A stretch of DNA of 64,000 nucleotides from Asanoa sp. WMMD1127 (GCF_029626225.1 NZ_JARUBP010000001.1:6200001-6264000), one strand, 5' to 3'; shown: positions 6,589 through 15,859, counted from the first letter of the stretch. Numbers and translations: made by a program. The notes: a model not told the origin generated them from the sequence alone.

Positions 6589-7640
6589 GCCACCTTCCAT
6601 CGGTCGATGGGAACCACGTTACCGCTGGCCTGGCCGCGGGAGATGAACGGCTTCCCGCGTAGGGCCGCATCGACGTTGCGCCGTTCGTGGTCGAGCCCAA
6701 GGTAAAGCTCTGTCGTCTTCACGCTCGCATGGTCAAGGAACGCCTGAGTCATCCGGAGCGCCGCATCCCACCCGTCTTCGAGGCAGTCATTGAAGAACAG
6801 GCGAGCCGCGGACCGCCGTAGGGTGTGCCACCCGTCACCCGGCTCAAGCTCGATCCCTGCCCGCTCCGCCAACGGTTGGATGATCTCCCGGGCCGCCGTG
6901 ATCCTCGCATCCGGCCGGTAGCCCTCCGGTTGGAACGGGTCACGCGGACCGCGGAAGCGGGCCTTGTGTCGAGCAGGGAACAGCCGGTACCCCTTCTCAA
7001 GCGGCCCGTCGACCGAGGCCGCGTAGTGGGTCAGCCACACCCGAAGCTCTGCGTCCAGGTCCGACGTGATCGGGAACGTCTGCACCCGCTCCGTCTTGAA
7101 GCGGGTCAGGTACATCTCCTCACGGTCTAGCCGAAGGTCCCCGATCGTCATCCCGACCGCCTCAGAGATCCGGCACGCTGTGTTGGCCGTGAACGCCACA
7201 AGCGCGCGGTCCCGCGGGTCGGTGGCCGCTTCCATGAGATCGAGGATCTGAGGCCGGTTCAGGCGGAACCGGTCGCGGTTCGGAGTCATCCGCTTCTCAC
7301 GGATGCCGGCTAGCAGGAAGTCCCCCGTGTGCGGAGTCCAACCGCGTCGGTGGCAGAAGTCTAGGAAGCCCTTCAACGTCGAGCGGTAGTTCGCAAGGGT
7401 CGTCTTGGCTACCGGCTTGCCGTACTTGCCCCCGGAGAGCCCACCCTTGCCGTAGAAGAACCGTTCGAGGTGCGCCGGCTCAAGCGAGCCGACGTGACAG
7501 TCACGGGAGAACCTGACGAACCGTTCGAGGATCGATCGGTGGCTGTACCGCGACTGCTGCGACCCGTTCCCGGATGCTTCCCGGATGTCGCGATACTCCG
7601 CCGCAGCGATGCTTAGGTTGGGTGTCTGCTTCCGTGCCAC
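6585..7640 (-). CDS. int: Tyrosine recombinase (phage integrase)
   Basis: 351 residues. The N-terminal ~120 residues carry a SAM-like core-binding domain (YRSTLKGFLDFCHRRG). The catalytic set is complete: R157 in ACRISEA, K182 in RFKTERV, H272 and R275 in HTLRR, H304 in FLDHASV, and nucleophile Y313 in ELYLGL. Such enzymes insert circular phage DNA at attB by paired strand exchange. The gene reads away from the phage-chromosome junction, 132 bases from the disrupted esterase gene, the usual int-attP layout. The stop overlaps the downstream zinc-protein gene. Confidence 0.95.
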   Translation of the reverse strand: MARKQTPNLSIAAAEYRDIREASGNGSQQSRYSHRSILERFVRFSRDCHVGSLEPAHLERFFYGKGGLSGGKYGKPVAKTTLANYRSTLKGFLDFCHRRGWTPHTGDFLLAGIREKRMTPNRDRFRLNRPQILDLMEAATDPRDRALVAFTANTACRISEAVGMTIGDLRLDREEMYLTRFKTERVQTFPITSDLDAELRVWLTHYAASVDGPLEKGYRLFPARHKARFRGPRDPFQPEGYRPDARITAAREIIQPLAERAGIELEPGDGWHTLRRSAARLFFNDCLEDGWDAALRMTQAFLDHASVKTTELYLGLDHERRNVDAALRGKPFISRGQASGNVVPIDRWKVA

Positions 7641-7772
7641 GTGCCCCTCCGGGGTGTCCCTGCCTGCTGACGGAGGCGAGCGTACGGCACGTAACCCCTG
7701 CTTGGGAACACTGAGTGACGTAGGAAGCTTGGGTTGAAACTGTGTTTGGGAAGCTCATACCCAACTAAAGCT
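7641..7772. other. attP-side region next to the attachment junction
   Basis: 132 bases between the integrase start and the broken esterase gene, with AT-richer stretches (GAAGCTTGGGTTGAAACTG, AACTAAAGCTTCAG) and short repeats of CTTGGG/TTTGGGAAG that could be integrase arm sites. The core must span the point where esterase homology ends, near 7773-7805. The exact core cannot be set because the other attachment end is outside the window. Confidence 0.5.
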
Positions 7773-7961
7773 TCAGTCGAAGTAGAAGCCGCACGCGTTG
7801 AAGCCGCGGGTGATGGAGTCACCCATGCTGGCCATCGACGAGGGCGGCGGGCCGGGGTCGGCCTGGGCGGGGGAGCTGAGCGCTGCGGTGCTGACGGTGG
7901 CGCTGAGCGCGGCGGCGGCCAGCACGGCGATCAGCCGGCGGGGGGATCTGACAGGACTCAC
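7773..7961 (-). pseudogene. 5' fragment of an SGNH/GDSL hydrolase gene, cut by the prophage
   Basis: GTG at 7961 (GGGAGG six bases upstream) opens a signal peptide (basic RSPRRL, long hydrophobic core, AQA cleavage site) followed by the block-I motif MGDSITRGFNACG, where the serine is the nucleophile. The frame stops after FYFD at 7773, only 62 residues in, while family members exceed 200. The rest must lie beyond the other prophage end. It is predicted to have been an exported lipase/esterase. The fragment has no function unless the phage excises. Confidence 0.85.
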
Positions 7962-8134
7962 GCGACCTCCCATGGGTGCACGAGTTACCGCCGGGTAACG
8001 GCGAGTGCACGCACGTTAACTCGCTGTAAGATCGATATCAATGGCTGTGTACGAGGTTTCGCCCCAGCCGCAAGGATCAGCATTCCTGGTTGGCGGCGTG
8101 TGGGCGGTGCGCCACGCCGGCTCGTTTGTGCTGG

Positions 8135-9241
8135 TCAGCGCGCGTTCTGGAAGAACGCCTCGAGGTCCTGGGCGAGCAGGTGCGGCTGTTCGGTGGCGAG
8201 AAAGTGGCCGCCGCGGTCGAGGCGGGTCCAGCGGCGCAGGTCGGCGTAGGCGCGCTCGGCCCAGGTCCGTGGGGCGTCGAAGTTCGGCGTTCTGATGACG
8301 GCCGTCGGCGGGGTGATCCTTTTCGGTAGGGGCCGGCCGTCGGCGCCGGGCGGGGCGTCGGGGTAGAGGTCGGCGGCCGGAGGGACGGCGGCGGTGGCCA
8401 GGCCCAGGTCGGCGTACGCGTGGCAGGACGACAGGGCCGTGCCGGTCAGCCAGTAGAGGGTGACGGTGGTGAGCAGGTCGTCGGCGTCGGGCTCGTCGTC
8501 GCTCCACCTTCGCCACTTGTCGGCGATCCAGGCGGCCAGGGCGACGGGGGAGTCGTGCAGGGCGTACCCGATGGTGGTCGGGTCGGAGCGCTGCAGGTGC
8601 GCGTACGCCTGGTCGCGTTCGTGGTTCCTGGCTCGGCGCTCGAGGTATTCGCGTTCTTCGTCGGTGAGCGGTGCCGACGTGGTGTCGGGCTCGGCGACGG
8701 CGGTGACGTGGATGCCGATCAGCGGCTCGGGGAAGTCGAGGGCCATGCGGTTGGTGACGTAGGCGCCGATGTCGGTGCCGTGCGCGCCGAAGCGGTCGTA
8801 GCCGAGGACGTCCCGCATGAGCGTCGTCCATAGGCGTGGCGTTTCGCGGATCAGGTGGCGGCCGGGCGGGCCGGGGGTGAAACCGAAGCCGGGCAGCGAC
8901 GGGACGACGACGTCGAAGGTGTCGGTGAGGAGGGGGAGGAGGGGCAGGAACTCGGCGTACGAGCTGGGCCAGCCGTGGGTGAGCAGGAGCGGAATCGGGT
9001 TCGTTGCTCGGCTTCGCAGGTGTACGAAGTGGACGGTGTGGCCGTCGACGTCGGCGGTGAACTGGTCTGGTTGGTTGAGGCGGCGTTCCTGTGTGGGCCA
9101 GTCGAAGTCGGTGCGCCAGTGTTCGATAAGCTCGCGCAGGCCGGCGGTGTCGGTCGGTGGCCAGCGGGTCGTGGCGAGGCGCTCGCGGAGGTCGTCGAGA
9201 TCTTTCTGCGGCGCATGGAATCGGAACGGTCTCACCGGCAT
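8135..9241 (-). CDS. Epoxide hydrolase (EHN-domain alpha/beta hydrolase)
   Basis: 368 residues. An N-terminal EHN lid region (FRFHAPQKDLDDLRERLATTRWP) precedes the alpha/beta core. The oxyanion HGW motif is at residues 89-91, the predicted nucleophile D157 in HGTDIGAYV (a variant of GGDWGA), and the catalytic His in GGHFLATEQP near the C-terminus. It would hydrolyse an epoxide to a diol in the cytoplasm; the substrate is unknown. I chose ATG 9241, where family similarity begins, rather than an upstream arginine-rich extension. A second EHN enzyme is at 25071. The ~160 bases downstream hold nothing I recognise. Confidence 0.85.
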   Translation of the reverse strand: MPVRPFRFHAPQKDLDDLRERLATTRWPPTDTAGLRELIEHWRTDFDWPTQERRLNQPDQFTADVDGHTVHFVHLRSRATNPIPLLLTHGWPSSYAEFLPLLPLLTDTFDVVVPSLPGFGFTPGPPGRHLIRETPRLWTTLMRDVLGYDRFGAHGTDIGAYVTNRMALDFPEPLIGIHVTAVAEPDTTSAPLTDEEREYLERRARNHERDQAYAHLQRSDPTTIGYALHDSPVALAAWIADKWRRWSDDEPDADDLLTTVTLYWLTGTALSSCHAYADLGLATAAVPPAADLYPDAPPGADGRPLPKRITPPTAVIRTPNFDAPRTWAERAYADLRRWTRLDRGGHFLATEQPHLLAQDLEAFFQNAR

Positions 9242-9439
9242 CGTCGGTCGCCCATCGGGTGGTCGGCCCGTGTGCCTACCCGCGGGCCGGGCGGGCCAAA
9301 CGACGGGCCCCTCCTTCTGCGGCTGTAGCCCTCCGCCAGTCGGCGTGGCGCCACCGCGAATCCGTCGGCGGACGCTCCGACCAGGCCGCCGCGCGGCGGA
9401 GCTGCGCCTCGTCGCGCCGCTGGGCACGGCTGCCGGGGC

Positions 9440-11512
9440 TCAGGCCGGTGTGGGGTGGCGGTCCAGCCAGGAGACGACGGCGTCGCCGGGCATGGCGGGC
9501 GCGTATAGGTAGCCCTGGGCCAGGTCGCAGCCGGCTTCGGCGAGGAGGCGGGCCGTGTAGTGGTTCTCGACGCCCTCCGCGACCACCCGCAGGCCGAGCG
9601 CGCGGGCCAGGTCCACTGTCGACCGGACGATGACGGCGTCGTCGGCGTTGTGGGCGATGCCGGCGACGAACGAGCGGTCGATCTTGATCTCGCGTAGCGG
9701 TAGCCGGCGGAGGTGCTGCAGCGACGAGTAGCCCGTACCGAAGTCGTCCAGGGAGATCGCGACGCCGGCGTCTGCGAGGCGCTCGATGGTGGCGCGCAGC
9801 TGGCCCAGGTCGGCGGTCAGCGCGCTCTCGGTGACCTCGACCTGGATGAGGTCGGCGGGCACGTTGTGCTCGGCCAGGCGGGCGGTGAGCTGGGTGAGGA
9901 TCTCCTCGCCGTGCAGGTCCCGGATGCTGACGTTGAGCGAGCTGCGCAGCTTGACGCCGGCGGCGAGCCAGCGGCCCTGCTGGGCCACGACCTCGTCGAT
10001 CACCCGCTGGGTGATCATGCGCATGACCGGGGTGTGCTCGGCGATCCGGAGAAGATCGCCGGGCGGGATGGCGCCGCGGGTCGGGTGCTCCCAGCGCAGC
10101 AGCGCCTCGAAGCCGACGACCCGGCCGGTGGCGAGGTCGATCTGCGGCTGGTGGTGCAGGGCGACCGAGCCGTCGCCGCTCTCCAGCGCCTGCCGGAAAT
10201 CGGTGAGCAGCCCCAGCCGTTCCGGGGAGTTGTGGTCGTCCTCGGCCCGGTAGGTCTGGATCGGCCGGCCGCGCTGCTTGGCCAGGTACATGGCGACGTC
10301 GGCGTGCCGCATCACCGTCGCGAAGTCGTCGCCGTCGCGCGGGGCGAGGGCGACGCCGATCGAGCCGGTGATGTCGACCTGCAGACCGTCGAGCACGACC
10401 GGCGTGGCCATCGCCTCGGTGACCGACTCGGCCAGCCGGCGGGCCTGGCACTCGTTGTTGGCCGGGGCGACGACCGCGAACTCGTCGCCGCCGAGTCGGG
10501 CCGCGACGGCGCCGGCGGGCAGCGCGGCCCGCAGTCGCTGGCCGACCGCGATCAGCAGGCGGTCGCCGACCTCGTGGCCGAGCGCGTCGTTGACGTACTT
10601 GAAGCGGTTGAGATCGAGCAGCAGCATCGCGAGGGGTTGGCCCTGGTTCGGATGCAGCCCGTTGGGCCGGAGCCGACCGAACGCGGCGCGCAGGCCGGTG
10701 CGGTTGGCGAGGTCGGTCAGCGGGTCGACCCGGGCGGTGCGGTCGCGTTCGGCGGAGAGCCGGGCCATCCGCTCGAACGCGTAGAGCGGCACGAAGACCA
10801 GCGGTACGAACGCGGCGCTGACGTGGGCGGAGACGGCGAGCAACGGGCTGAGCAGGAGGAGCGCGGCGATCGACAGCAGCTCGTAGGCGGGTGCCGGGCG
10901 GAGCATCTGCACGCCCGTGCGCCGGCGGGAGGCGACCCGCGCGAGCGTGCGCAGGAGCTGGTAGGCGATCAGCCAGACCGCGGCGGCCGCGACGACGGAG
11001 ACCGCGTCACGGACGGCGTCGACGGTGCCGATCGAGTTGAACGGGTCGGGGCGGCCGATGACGAGCACCCCGAACGCCGCGGCCGTCGCCACCGAGAACT
11101 GGCCGGCCATCAGCGCGGCGCGGGCCGGTGGGTAGCGCATCCGCCAGGCGACCACGGCCGCGGCCGCGGCCTGGACGAGGATCGCCGGTCCCAGCCCCCA
11201 GCAGAGCAGGATCGCGAACGTGAAGCAGAGCGACGGGCAGATCATCACGGGTTTGCCGTGGCGCCCGAGCGCGATGAACGCACGCGCGTCGGCGAGCAGG
11301 GCCAGCGACGCCATCAGCCAGAACTCGGGATGCGAGAAGCCCGCGGCCAGCTCGCCGGAGATCGTGGACAGAGTGAGGCCGACCACACCGAGCAGCACCA
11401 CGCCGATGCCGTAGGCGGCGAGGAGGGAGAAGCGCTGGCGGCGGACGGACCCCTTGACGGCCTGGCCGACACGCGGGGTCAGGGGTGCCGGGGGTGCCTC
11501 GACCCTGAACAT
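9440..11512 (-). CDS. Membrane GGDEF-EAL cyclic-di-GMP protein
   Basis: 690 residues. The first ~270 contain about eight membrane spans in a MASE-like arrangement. A diguanylate cyclase domain follows with intact GGDEF at residues 341-345, then an EAL phosphodiesterase domain with EALLRW at ~469, the metal-binding EVTESAL, DDFGTGYSSL and KIDRSFV. Both active sites look complete, so it could make and break c-di-GMP. No inhibitory RxxD site is obvious. ATG 11512 follows a weak GG-rich site; a GTG a few codons upstream is possible. It is divergent from the xylanase gene, sharing a ~270-base intergenic region. Confidence 0.9.
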   Translation of the reverse strand: MFRVEAPPAPLTPRVGQAVKGSVRRQRFSLLAAYGIGVVLLGVVGLTLSTISGELAAGFSHPEFWLMASLALLADARAFIALGRHGKPVMICPSLCFTFAILLCWGLGPAILVQAAAAAVVAWRMRYPPARAALMAGQFSVATAAAFGVLVIGRPDPFNSIGTVDAVRDAVSVVAAAAVWLIAYQLLRTLARVASRRRTGVQMLRPAPAYELLSIAALLLLSPLLAVSAHVSAAFVPLVFVPLYAFERMARLSAERDRTARVDPLTDLANRTGLRAAFGRLRPNGLHPNQGQPLAMLLLDLNRFKYVNDALGHEVGDRLLIAVGQRLRAALPAGAVAARLGGDEFAVVAPANNECQARRLAESVTEAMATPVVLDGLQVDITGSIGVALAPRDGDDFATVMRHADVAMYLAKQRGRPIQTYRAEDDHNSPERLGLLTDFRQALESGDGSVALHHQPQIDLATGRVVGFEALLRWEHPTRGAIPPGDLLRIAEHTPVMRMITQRVIDEVVAQQGRWLAAGVKLRSSLNVSIRDLHGEEILTQLTARLAEHNVPADLIQVEVTESALTADLGQLRATIERLADAGVAISLDDFGTGYSSLQHLRRLPLREIKIDRSFVAGIAHNADDAVIVRSTVDLARALGLRVVAEGVENHYTARLLAEAGCDLAQGYLYAPAMPGDAVVSWLDRHPTPA

Positions 11513-11604
11513 CCCGTAAACCGTAACGGATGATATCCGGATAAGTAACCATCTGAGACGACTTTTCTTGGTTGATCGGAGGCACGTCCGAGTATCGAAA
11601 GGTG

Positions 11605-11634
11605 TTGACGTCCTGCTGGGCGTCGCCGCACGAT
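11605..11634 (+). promoter_or_regulatory. Candidate promoter of the xylanase gene
   Basis: TTGACG at 11605-11610 and CACGAT at 11629-11634 with an 18-base spacer suit a housekeeping-type promoter. The -10 end abuts the CebR-like palindrome, so bound repressor would block initiation. Confidence 0.5.
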
Positions 11635-11647
11635 GGGAGCGCTTCCA
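11634..11647. promoter_or_regulatory. CebR/CelR-like operator
   Basis: TGGGAGCGCTTCCA differs at one base from the 14-bp palindrome TGGGAGCGCTCCCA used by LacI-family CebR/CelR repressors upstream of actinobacterial cellulase and xylanase genes. It lies 136 bases before the xylanase start. Control by cello-oligosaccharides is therefore inferred. Confidence 0.8.
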
Positions 11648-11782
11648 TAGATGTAGCTCCGCGGATGGGCGTCCGTGGCGGGCTCCGTGGTCCTCCGGGC
11701 GGGCACGGCGCGCGAGCGGGCACCCGGCGGTCGTCCGTGGCGCGCTGCCGCCTGTAACCCATCGCAAGGAGGAACCGTTCCC

Positions 11783-13507
11783 ATGATCACCCTTGCCCGC
11801 GGCGCCCGCCCGGCGCGGACGGCCGTCATCGCCGTCGCCGCGGCGCTCGCGGTACCGCTCGTCGTGGCGCCCCCCGCCGCGGCTGACGCACCGCTGCGCG
11901 TGCACGCCGCCGCGCGCGGCAAGTTCATCGGCTACGCGGCCGCCACCAGCCCGCTCGCCAACGAGGCCGCCTACCGCACGATCGCGGCGTCCGAGTTCAA
12001 CCAGGTCACCGCCGAGAACGCGATGAAGTGGGAGTCGACCGAGCCGTCGGACGGCAACTACACCTTCGCCGGCGCCGACCAGGTGGTCGCGTTCGCGACC
12101 GCCAACGACCAGCAGGTGCACGGCCACACGCTGGTCTGGCACAGCCAGACGCCCGGCTGGGTGCAGAACCTGTCGGCCACGGCGATGCGGACCGCGATGC
12201 AGGACCACATCGCGACCGTGGTCGGCCGCTACGCCGACAACCCGGCAGTCGTGTCGTGGGACGTCGTCAACGAGGTGTTCGAGGAGAACGGCAGCATGCG
12301 GCCGAGCTTCTGGTACAACACCCTCGGCACGTCGTTCATCGCCGACGCCTTCCGTTATGCCCGCGCCGCCGACAGCAACGCGCGGCTGTGCATCAACGAC
12401 TACAACGTCGAGGGCATCAACGCGAAGAGCACCGCGATGTACAACCTGGTGCGCCAGCTCCGCGCCGACGGCGTGCCGGTGGACTGTGTCGGTTTTCAAG
12501 GTCACCTCGCTATCCAGTACGGGTTCCCGTCGTCGCTGCGCGAGAACATGGAGCGCTTCGCCGCGCTCGGTGTGCAGGTGCGGGTCACCGAGCTCGACGT
12601 GCGGATGCAGATGCCGCGCGACGCCACCAAGGACACGACCCAGGCGACCTACTACCGCAACGTCGTGCAGGCCTGCCTTGCCGTGACCGCGTGCGCGGGC
12701 ATCACGATCTGGGGCTTCACCGACAAGTACTCGTGGGTGCCAGACACGTTCAGCGGCGAGGGTGCGGCGCTGCCGTGGGACGCCAATTACTCGCCGAAGC
12801 CGGCGTACACCGCGATCCACGACGCCCTCGACGACGGCTCGGGCCCTGGTCCGGACCCGGACACGACGCCACCGACCACGCCGGGTACGCCGGTCGCCTC
12901 GGGGGTGACCTCGTCCGGTGTCTCGTTGTCATGGACGGCCTCCACGGATGCTGTCGGTGTCGCGGGTTATGACGTGTTGCGGGCGACCGGCGCGAGCGGC
13001 GGCACGTTCGCGGTGGTCGGCACGCCGTCGGCGGCGTCCTTCGTGGACAGTGGCCTGACGGCCTCGACCACCTACCGCTACCAGGTGCGCGCCCGCGACG
13101 CCGCCGGCAACGTGTCGGCGCTGTCGCCGGTCGTCTCGGTGACCACGACCACCGGTGGCGGCGGTCCTGGTCCTGGTCCGTCGTCCTGCCGGGTGGCCTA
13201 CACGATCAGCCCCTGGGGCGGCTCGTCCGGCTTCACGGCGAGCGTCGTGCTCACCAACACGGGTACCTCCTCGCTCTCGGGTTGGACACTGGCGTTCGCT
13301 CTGCCGAGCGGTCAGCGGATCACTCCGCCGGGCTGGTCGGCGACGTGGACGCAGTCCGGCCAGGCGGTGACCGCGGCACCCCTGTCGTGGAACGCCACGC
13401 TCGCGCCGGGCGGCTCCACGACGATCGGCTTCAACGGCACGCACACCGGCGGAACCGGGGAGCCGACCACGTTCACTGTGGGCGGTAGCTCCTGCACTGT
13501 CGTCTGA
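11783..13507 (+). CDS. Secreted endo-1,4-beta-xylanase, GH10-FnIII-CBM2
   Basis: 574 residues. A signal peptide ends near AAADA. The GH10 barrel (about 40-350) has the acid/base E164 in WDVVNEVF and the nucleophile E270 in VTELDV. A Gly/Pro linker leads to a fibronectin-III domain (~358-455), another linker, and a family-2 cellulose-binding module (~467-574) with paired Cys and exposed Trp. It would cut xylan outside the cell while anchored to cellulose. ATG 11783 follows AAGGAGGA. A strong terminator begins 16 bases after the stop. Confidence 0.95.
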   Translation: MITLARGARPARTAVIAVAAALAVPLVVAPPAAADAPLRVHAAARGKFIGYAAATSPLANEAAYRTIAASEFNQVTAENAMKWESTEPSDGNYTFAGADQVVAFATANDQQVHGHTLVWHSQTPGWVQNLSATAMRTAMQDHIATVVGRYADNPAVVSWDVVNEVFEENGSMRPSFWYNTLGTSFIADAFRYARAADSNARLCINDYNVEGINAKSTAMYNLVRQLRADGVPVDCVGFQGHLAIQYGFPSSLRENMERFAALGVQVRVTELDVRMQMPRDATKDTTQATYYRNVVQACLAVTACAGITIWGFTDKYSWVPDTFSGEGAALPWDANYSPKPAYTAIHDALDDGSGPGPDPDTTPPTTPGTPVASGVTSSGVSLSWTASTDAVGVAGYDVLRATGASGGTFAVVGTPSAASFVDSGLTASTTYRYQVRARDAAGNVSALSPVVSVTTTTGGGGPGPGPSSCRVAYTISPWGGSSGFTASVVLTNTGTSSLSGWTLAFALPSGQRITPPGWSATWTQSGQAVTAAPLSWNATLAPGGSTTIGFNGTHTGGTGEPTTFTVGGSSCTVV

Positions 13508-13523
13508 TCCATCGTTGTTCGCG

Positions 13524-13555
13524 GTGGGCGGCCCGTTCTGGCGGCGGGCCGCCCA
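13524..13555. terminator. Xylanase terminator
   Basis: GTGGGCGGCCCG and CGGGCCGCCCAC form a perfect 12-bp stem with an 8-base loop just after the xylanase stop. No T-tract follows, as is common in high-GC actinobacteria. Confidence 0.8.
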
Positions 13556-13689
13556 CCGTTCGCGTTTCACCCCCTTTCCGGGCTCGGCACACCCGCCCGA
13601 CACGTAGCCCGCGGCGGCACCTCGCGGCGTGTCAGCGGTGTGCGATCTGTCGACTTGCCTGCGCGCCGACGGCCGGCGGTGGCCACGTG

Positions 13690-14015
13690 CGCGCGGCAAG
13701 CCGCGGTGTTGCCGGTAGTGGTGCGGTTGGTGGCGGCTCTCCACGGTGCGGTTGGTGGTGGCTCCCAGCGGTGCGATGGCCGGCGGGTTTCCACGGTGCG
13801 GTTGGCGGCGGCTCCCAGCGGTGCGATGGCCGGCGGGTCTCCACGGTGCGGTTGGTGGTGGTTCACAGCGGTGCGATGGGCGGCGGGTCTCCACGGTGCG
13901 GTTGGTGCGGCTCTCAAGTTGCGGTGGCCGGCGGGTCTCGATGGTGCGGTTGGCGGCGGTTCGCGAGGTGTGGTTGGCGGCGGCTCCCGAAGGTGGCGAC
14001 CGGCGGCGCTGTTGC
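13690..14015. repeat. 50-bp minisatellite built from 25-bp half-units
   Basis: CCACGGTGCGGTTGG recurs at 13741, 13791, 13841 and 13891 (exact 50-base steps), with degenerate copies on both sides. Each unit consists of two related 25-base halves, GGTGCGGTTGGTGG... and GGTGCGATGGCCGG.... Because 50 is not a multiple of three, each copy shifts the frame, so the long frames across it are not credible proteins. The rest of 13556-14350 holds no gene I can support. Confidence 0.85.
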
Positions 14016-14350
14016 TGGTTGCCGACCGTGCTGCCCGGCTGGGCACACGGTGGCTGTAGTTGGATGAAGGGGCAGGGCTGGCGTACCGCGGCGAAGCATG
14101 GCCGTTGCTCCAGCGCTGAGCTTTGCGTCGGACGGAACCGCCTGCAGAACGGTGTCCGGTAGGGCTGTTGGTGGTGCGCCGCCGTGATCGAACGTACCCA
14201 TGGCTGTCGGGCGGCGGTAGCGGCGTTTTTCGAGCCAGCGCACGGTTTCCCGGGCAATCGCGCGTCGCTATATCGATTCGTGACGTGCGGCGACGCCGGC
14301 GGCGGGGCGCGGGCGGTGCGCGTGTCGGTGGGGCGCGCGATGATGTGCCC

Positions 14351-15805
14351 GTGACTGAACCGAGCGGCGTGATCTTCCCGCCCACCACCAGCGGCACCGG
14401 CCTGACCTCGTCGTTGGGGCGGGCGGTGGTGGGCGACGCGCTGCGGGCTGTCGACCCGATCGGCGCGGCGGCGGCGCAGCGCGAGACCGACTGGCGACGG
14501 GGCTACCTGGTGCATTTCCGCCGCCTGGTCGAGGCCGGGCTGGGTGACGGCTCGGCGGCGCGGCGGATCGCGGCCGAAGGGCTGGCATCGGTCAACGAGC
14601 GCATGCGGTTCCGCACCGCCGACGGCGCCGTGAAGCCGCTGGCGGACGCGTTCGCGGGGCCGGTCGAGCCGCCGACGACGGCGACGGTGGGGGGCCAGGG
14701 GCGGGTCGACAAGGAGCTGACGTTGCCCTACCGTGGCGAGCGGCTACGTGGCGACGGCATCAAGCGGCGGCTCGATGCCTGGCTGGCGGCGGGCATCATC
14801 GAGCCGTCCTGTGCGGAGGCGGTCCGCACGGTGCAGGCCAACCCCGACTGGCTCGACCTCGGCGGCACGACGGTCGTGGCGCTGGGCGCCGGCGCCGAGA
14901 TGGGTCCCGTCCCGTCGCTCCTGCGGTGGGGCAATCCGGTCGTGGCGGTCGACCTGGCGCGGCCGGCACTGTGGTCGCGGTTGATCGACACGGCGTCCAA
15001 ATACGGCGGCCGCCTGCACGTCCCGGCCCTGAAAGGCGACGGTGACCTCGCCGAGCGGGCCGGCGCCGACCTGCTCCACGGCGTCGCAACCGTCGCCGCC
15101 TGGCTCGACGGCTTCGACGGCCGGTTGGTGCTGGGCAACTACGTCTACGCCGACGGTGCGATCAACGTGCGGCTCAGCACCGCGGTCGACGCGCTGACCG
15201 GGCACGTGCGGCAGTCCCGGCCCGACACGGCCCTGGCGTTCCTGGCGACGCCGACCGACGTCTTCGCGGTGCCGGGCGATGCGGTGGCGCACGCCGAGCG
15301 CGCCTACGGATCGCCGCAGGGGGTGGCCCGACTACGCCGGCCGCTACGGCTGCTGTCGGGCGGACGGATGCTGCGGCGGAACTACGCTCCGGGCGACGAC
15401 CCGGGGATTTGCGATTCCCTGGTCGCGCAACAGGGCCCGAACTACGCCCTGTCCAAACGGATCCACCGTTGGCGGGCGACGGTGGCCCGCGCGGAGGGCG
15501 CGACGGTCAGCATGAACGTCGCGCCGCCGACCCGCACCCGGTCGGTGGTCAAGAACCGCGCGCTGGCGGCGGCCTACGCGGGCGCACACCGCTTCGGCGT
15601 CGAGGTCTTCGAGCCGGCCACGAGCAACACCCTGATGGCGGCGCTGCTGGTGCACGACCTGCGCAACCCACCTCGCCCGGCGGCCGAGGTGTGGCACGAG
15701 GAGGCGGAGTACGCGGCCCACGGCGGCCTGTGGCGCTGCGCCTACGCGCCTCGGAGCGCCCTGGGCATCGCCGCCCTGCTCGGCCTGGGAGCGGCCCGCG
15801 GCTGA
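14351..15805 (+). CDS. Conserved protein with Rossmann-like core, unknown function
   Basis: 484 residues. The centre (TTVVALGAGAEMGPVPSLL, then NPVVAVDLARP) looks like a nucleotide- or SAM-binding Rossmann fold. Later parts (DGRLVLGNYVYADGAINV, LAFLATPTDVFAVP, GPNYALSKRIHRWRA) are conserved-looking, with no family I can name firmly. There is no signal peptide; the last ~20 residues are moderately hydrophobic. GTG 14351 is chosen because upstream sequence is arginine-rich and continuous with repeat-adjacent DNA. It stands alone between two minisatellites. Confidence 0.7.
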   Translation: MTEPSGVIFPPTTSGTGLTSSLGRAVVGDALRAVDPIGAAAAQRETDWRRGYLVHFRRLVEAGLGDGSAARRIAAEGLASVNERMRFRTADGAVKPLADAFAGPVEPPTTATVGGQGRVDKELTLPYRGERLRGDGIKRRLDAWLAAGIIEPSCAEAVRTVQANPDWLDLGGTTVVALGAGAEMGPVPSLLRWGNPVVAVDLARPALWSRLIDTASKYGGRLHVPALKGDGDLAERAGADLLHGVATVAAWLDGFDGRLVLGNYVYADGAINVRLSTAVDALTGHVRQSRPDTALAFLATPTDVFAVPGDAVAHAERAYGSPQGVARLRRPLRLLSGGRMLRRNYAPGDDPGICDSLVAQQGPNYALSKRIHRWRATVARAEGATVSMNVAPPTRTRSVVKNRALAAAYAGAHRFGVEVFEPATSNTLMAALLVHDLRNPPRPAAEVWHEEAEYAAHGGLWRCAYAPRSALGIAALLGLGAARG

Positions 15806-15859
15806 CTGCGCCGGCCGGGCCGCCGGCTCTGTCGGAAGGCTCGGCGGCGTGCGGGGACG

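Larger units (their letters stand above)
1..7772. mobile_element. Right part of an integrated tailed prophage
   Basis: The span holds phage packaging genes (HNH, small and large terminase), tail/receptor-type genes, tiny overlapping early genes and a tyrosine integrase at the edge. Late genes run leftward and early genes rightward from a control region near 4060-4344. The right junction must lie close to 7773, because the next sequence is the 5' part of an SGNH/GDSL esterase gene that stops abruptly there. The left end, capsid, lysis and repressor genes are outside the window. Base composition is lower and more varied in GC than the flanking chromosome, especially around 3600-4250. Whether it is inducible cannot be judged. 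Confidence 0.9.

Noticed and set aside
13567-14397. Pro/His/Arg-rich frames through the 50-bp minisatellite
   Set aside because: The period is not divisible by three, so each unit changes frame; the apparent peptide repeats result from repeat plus GC bias.
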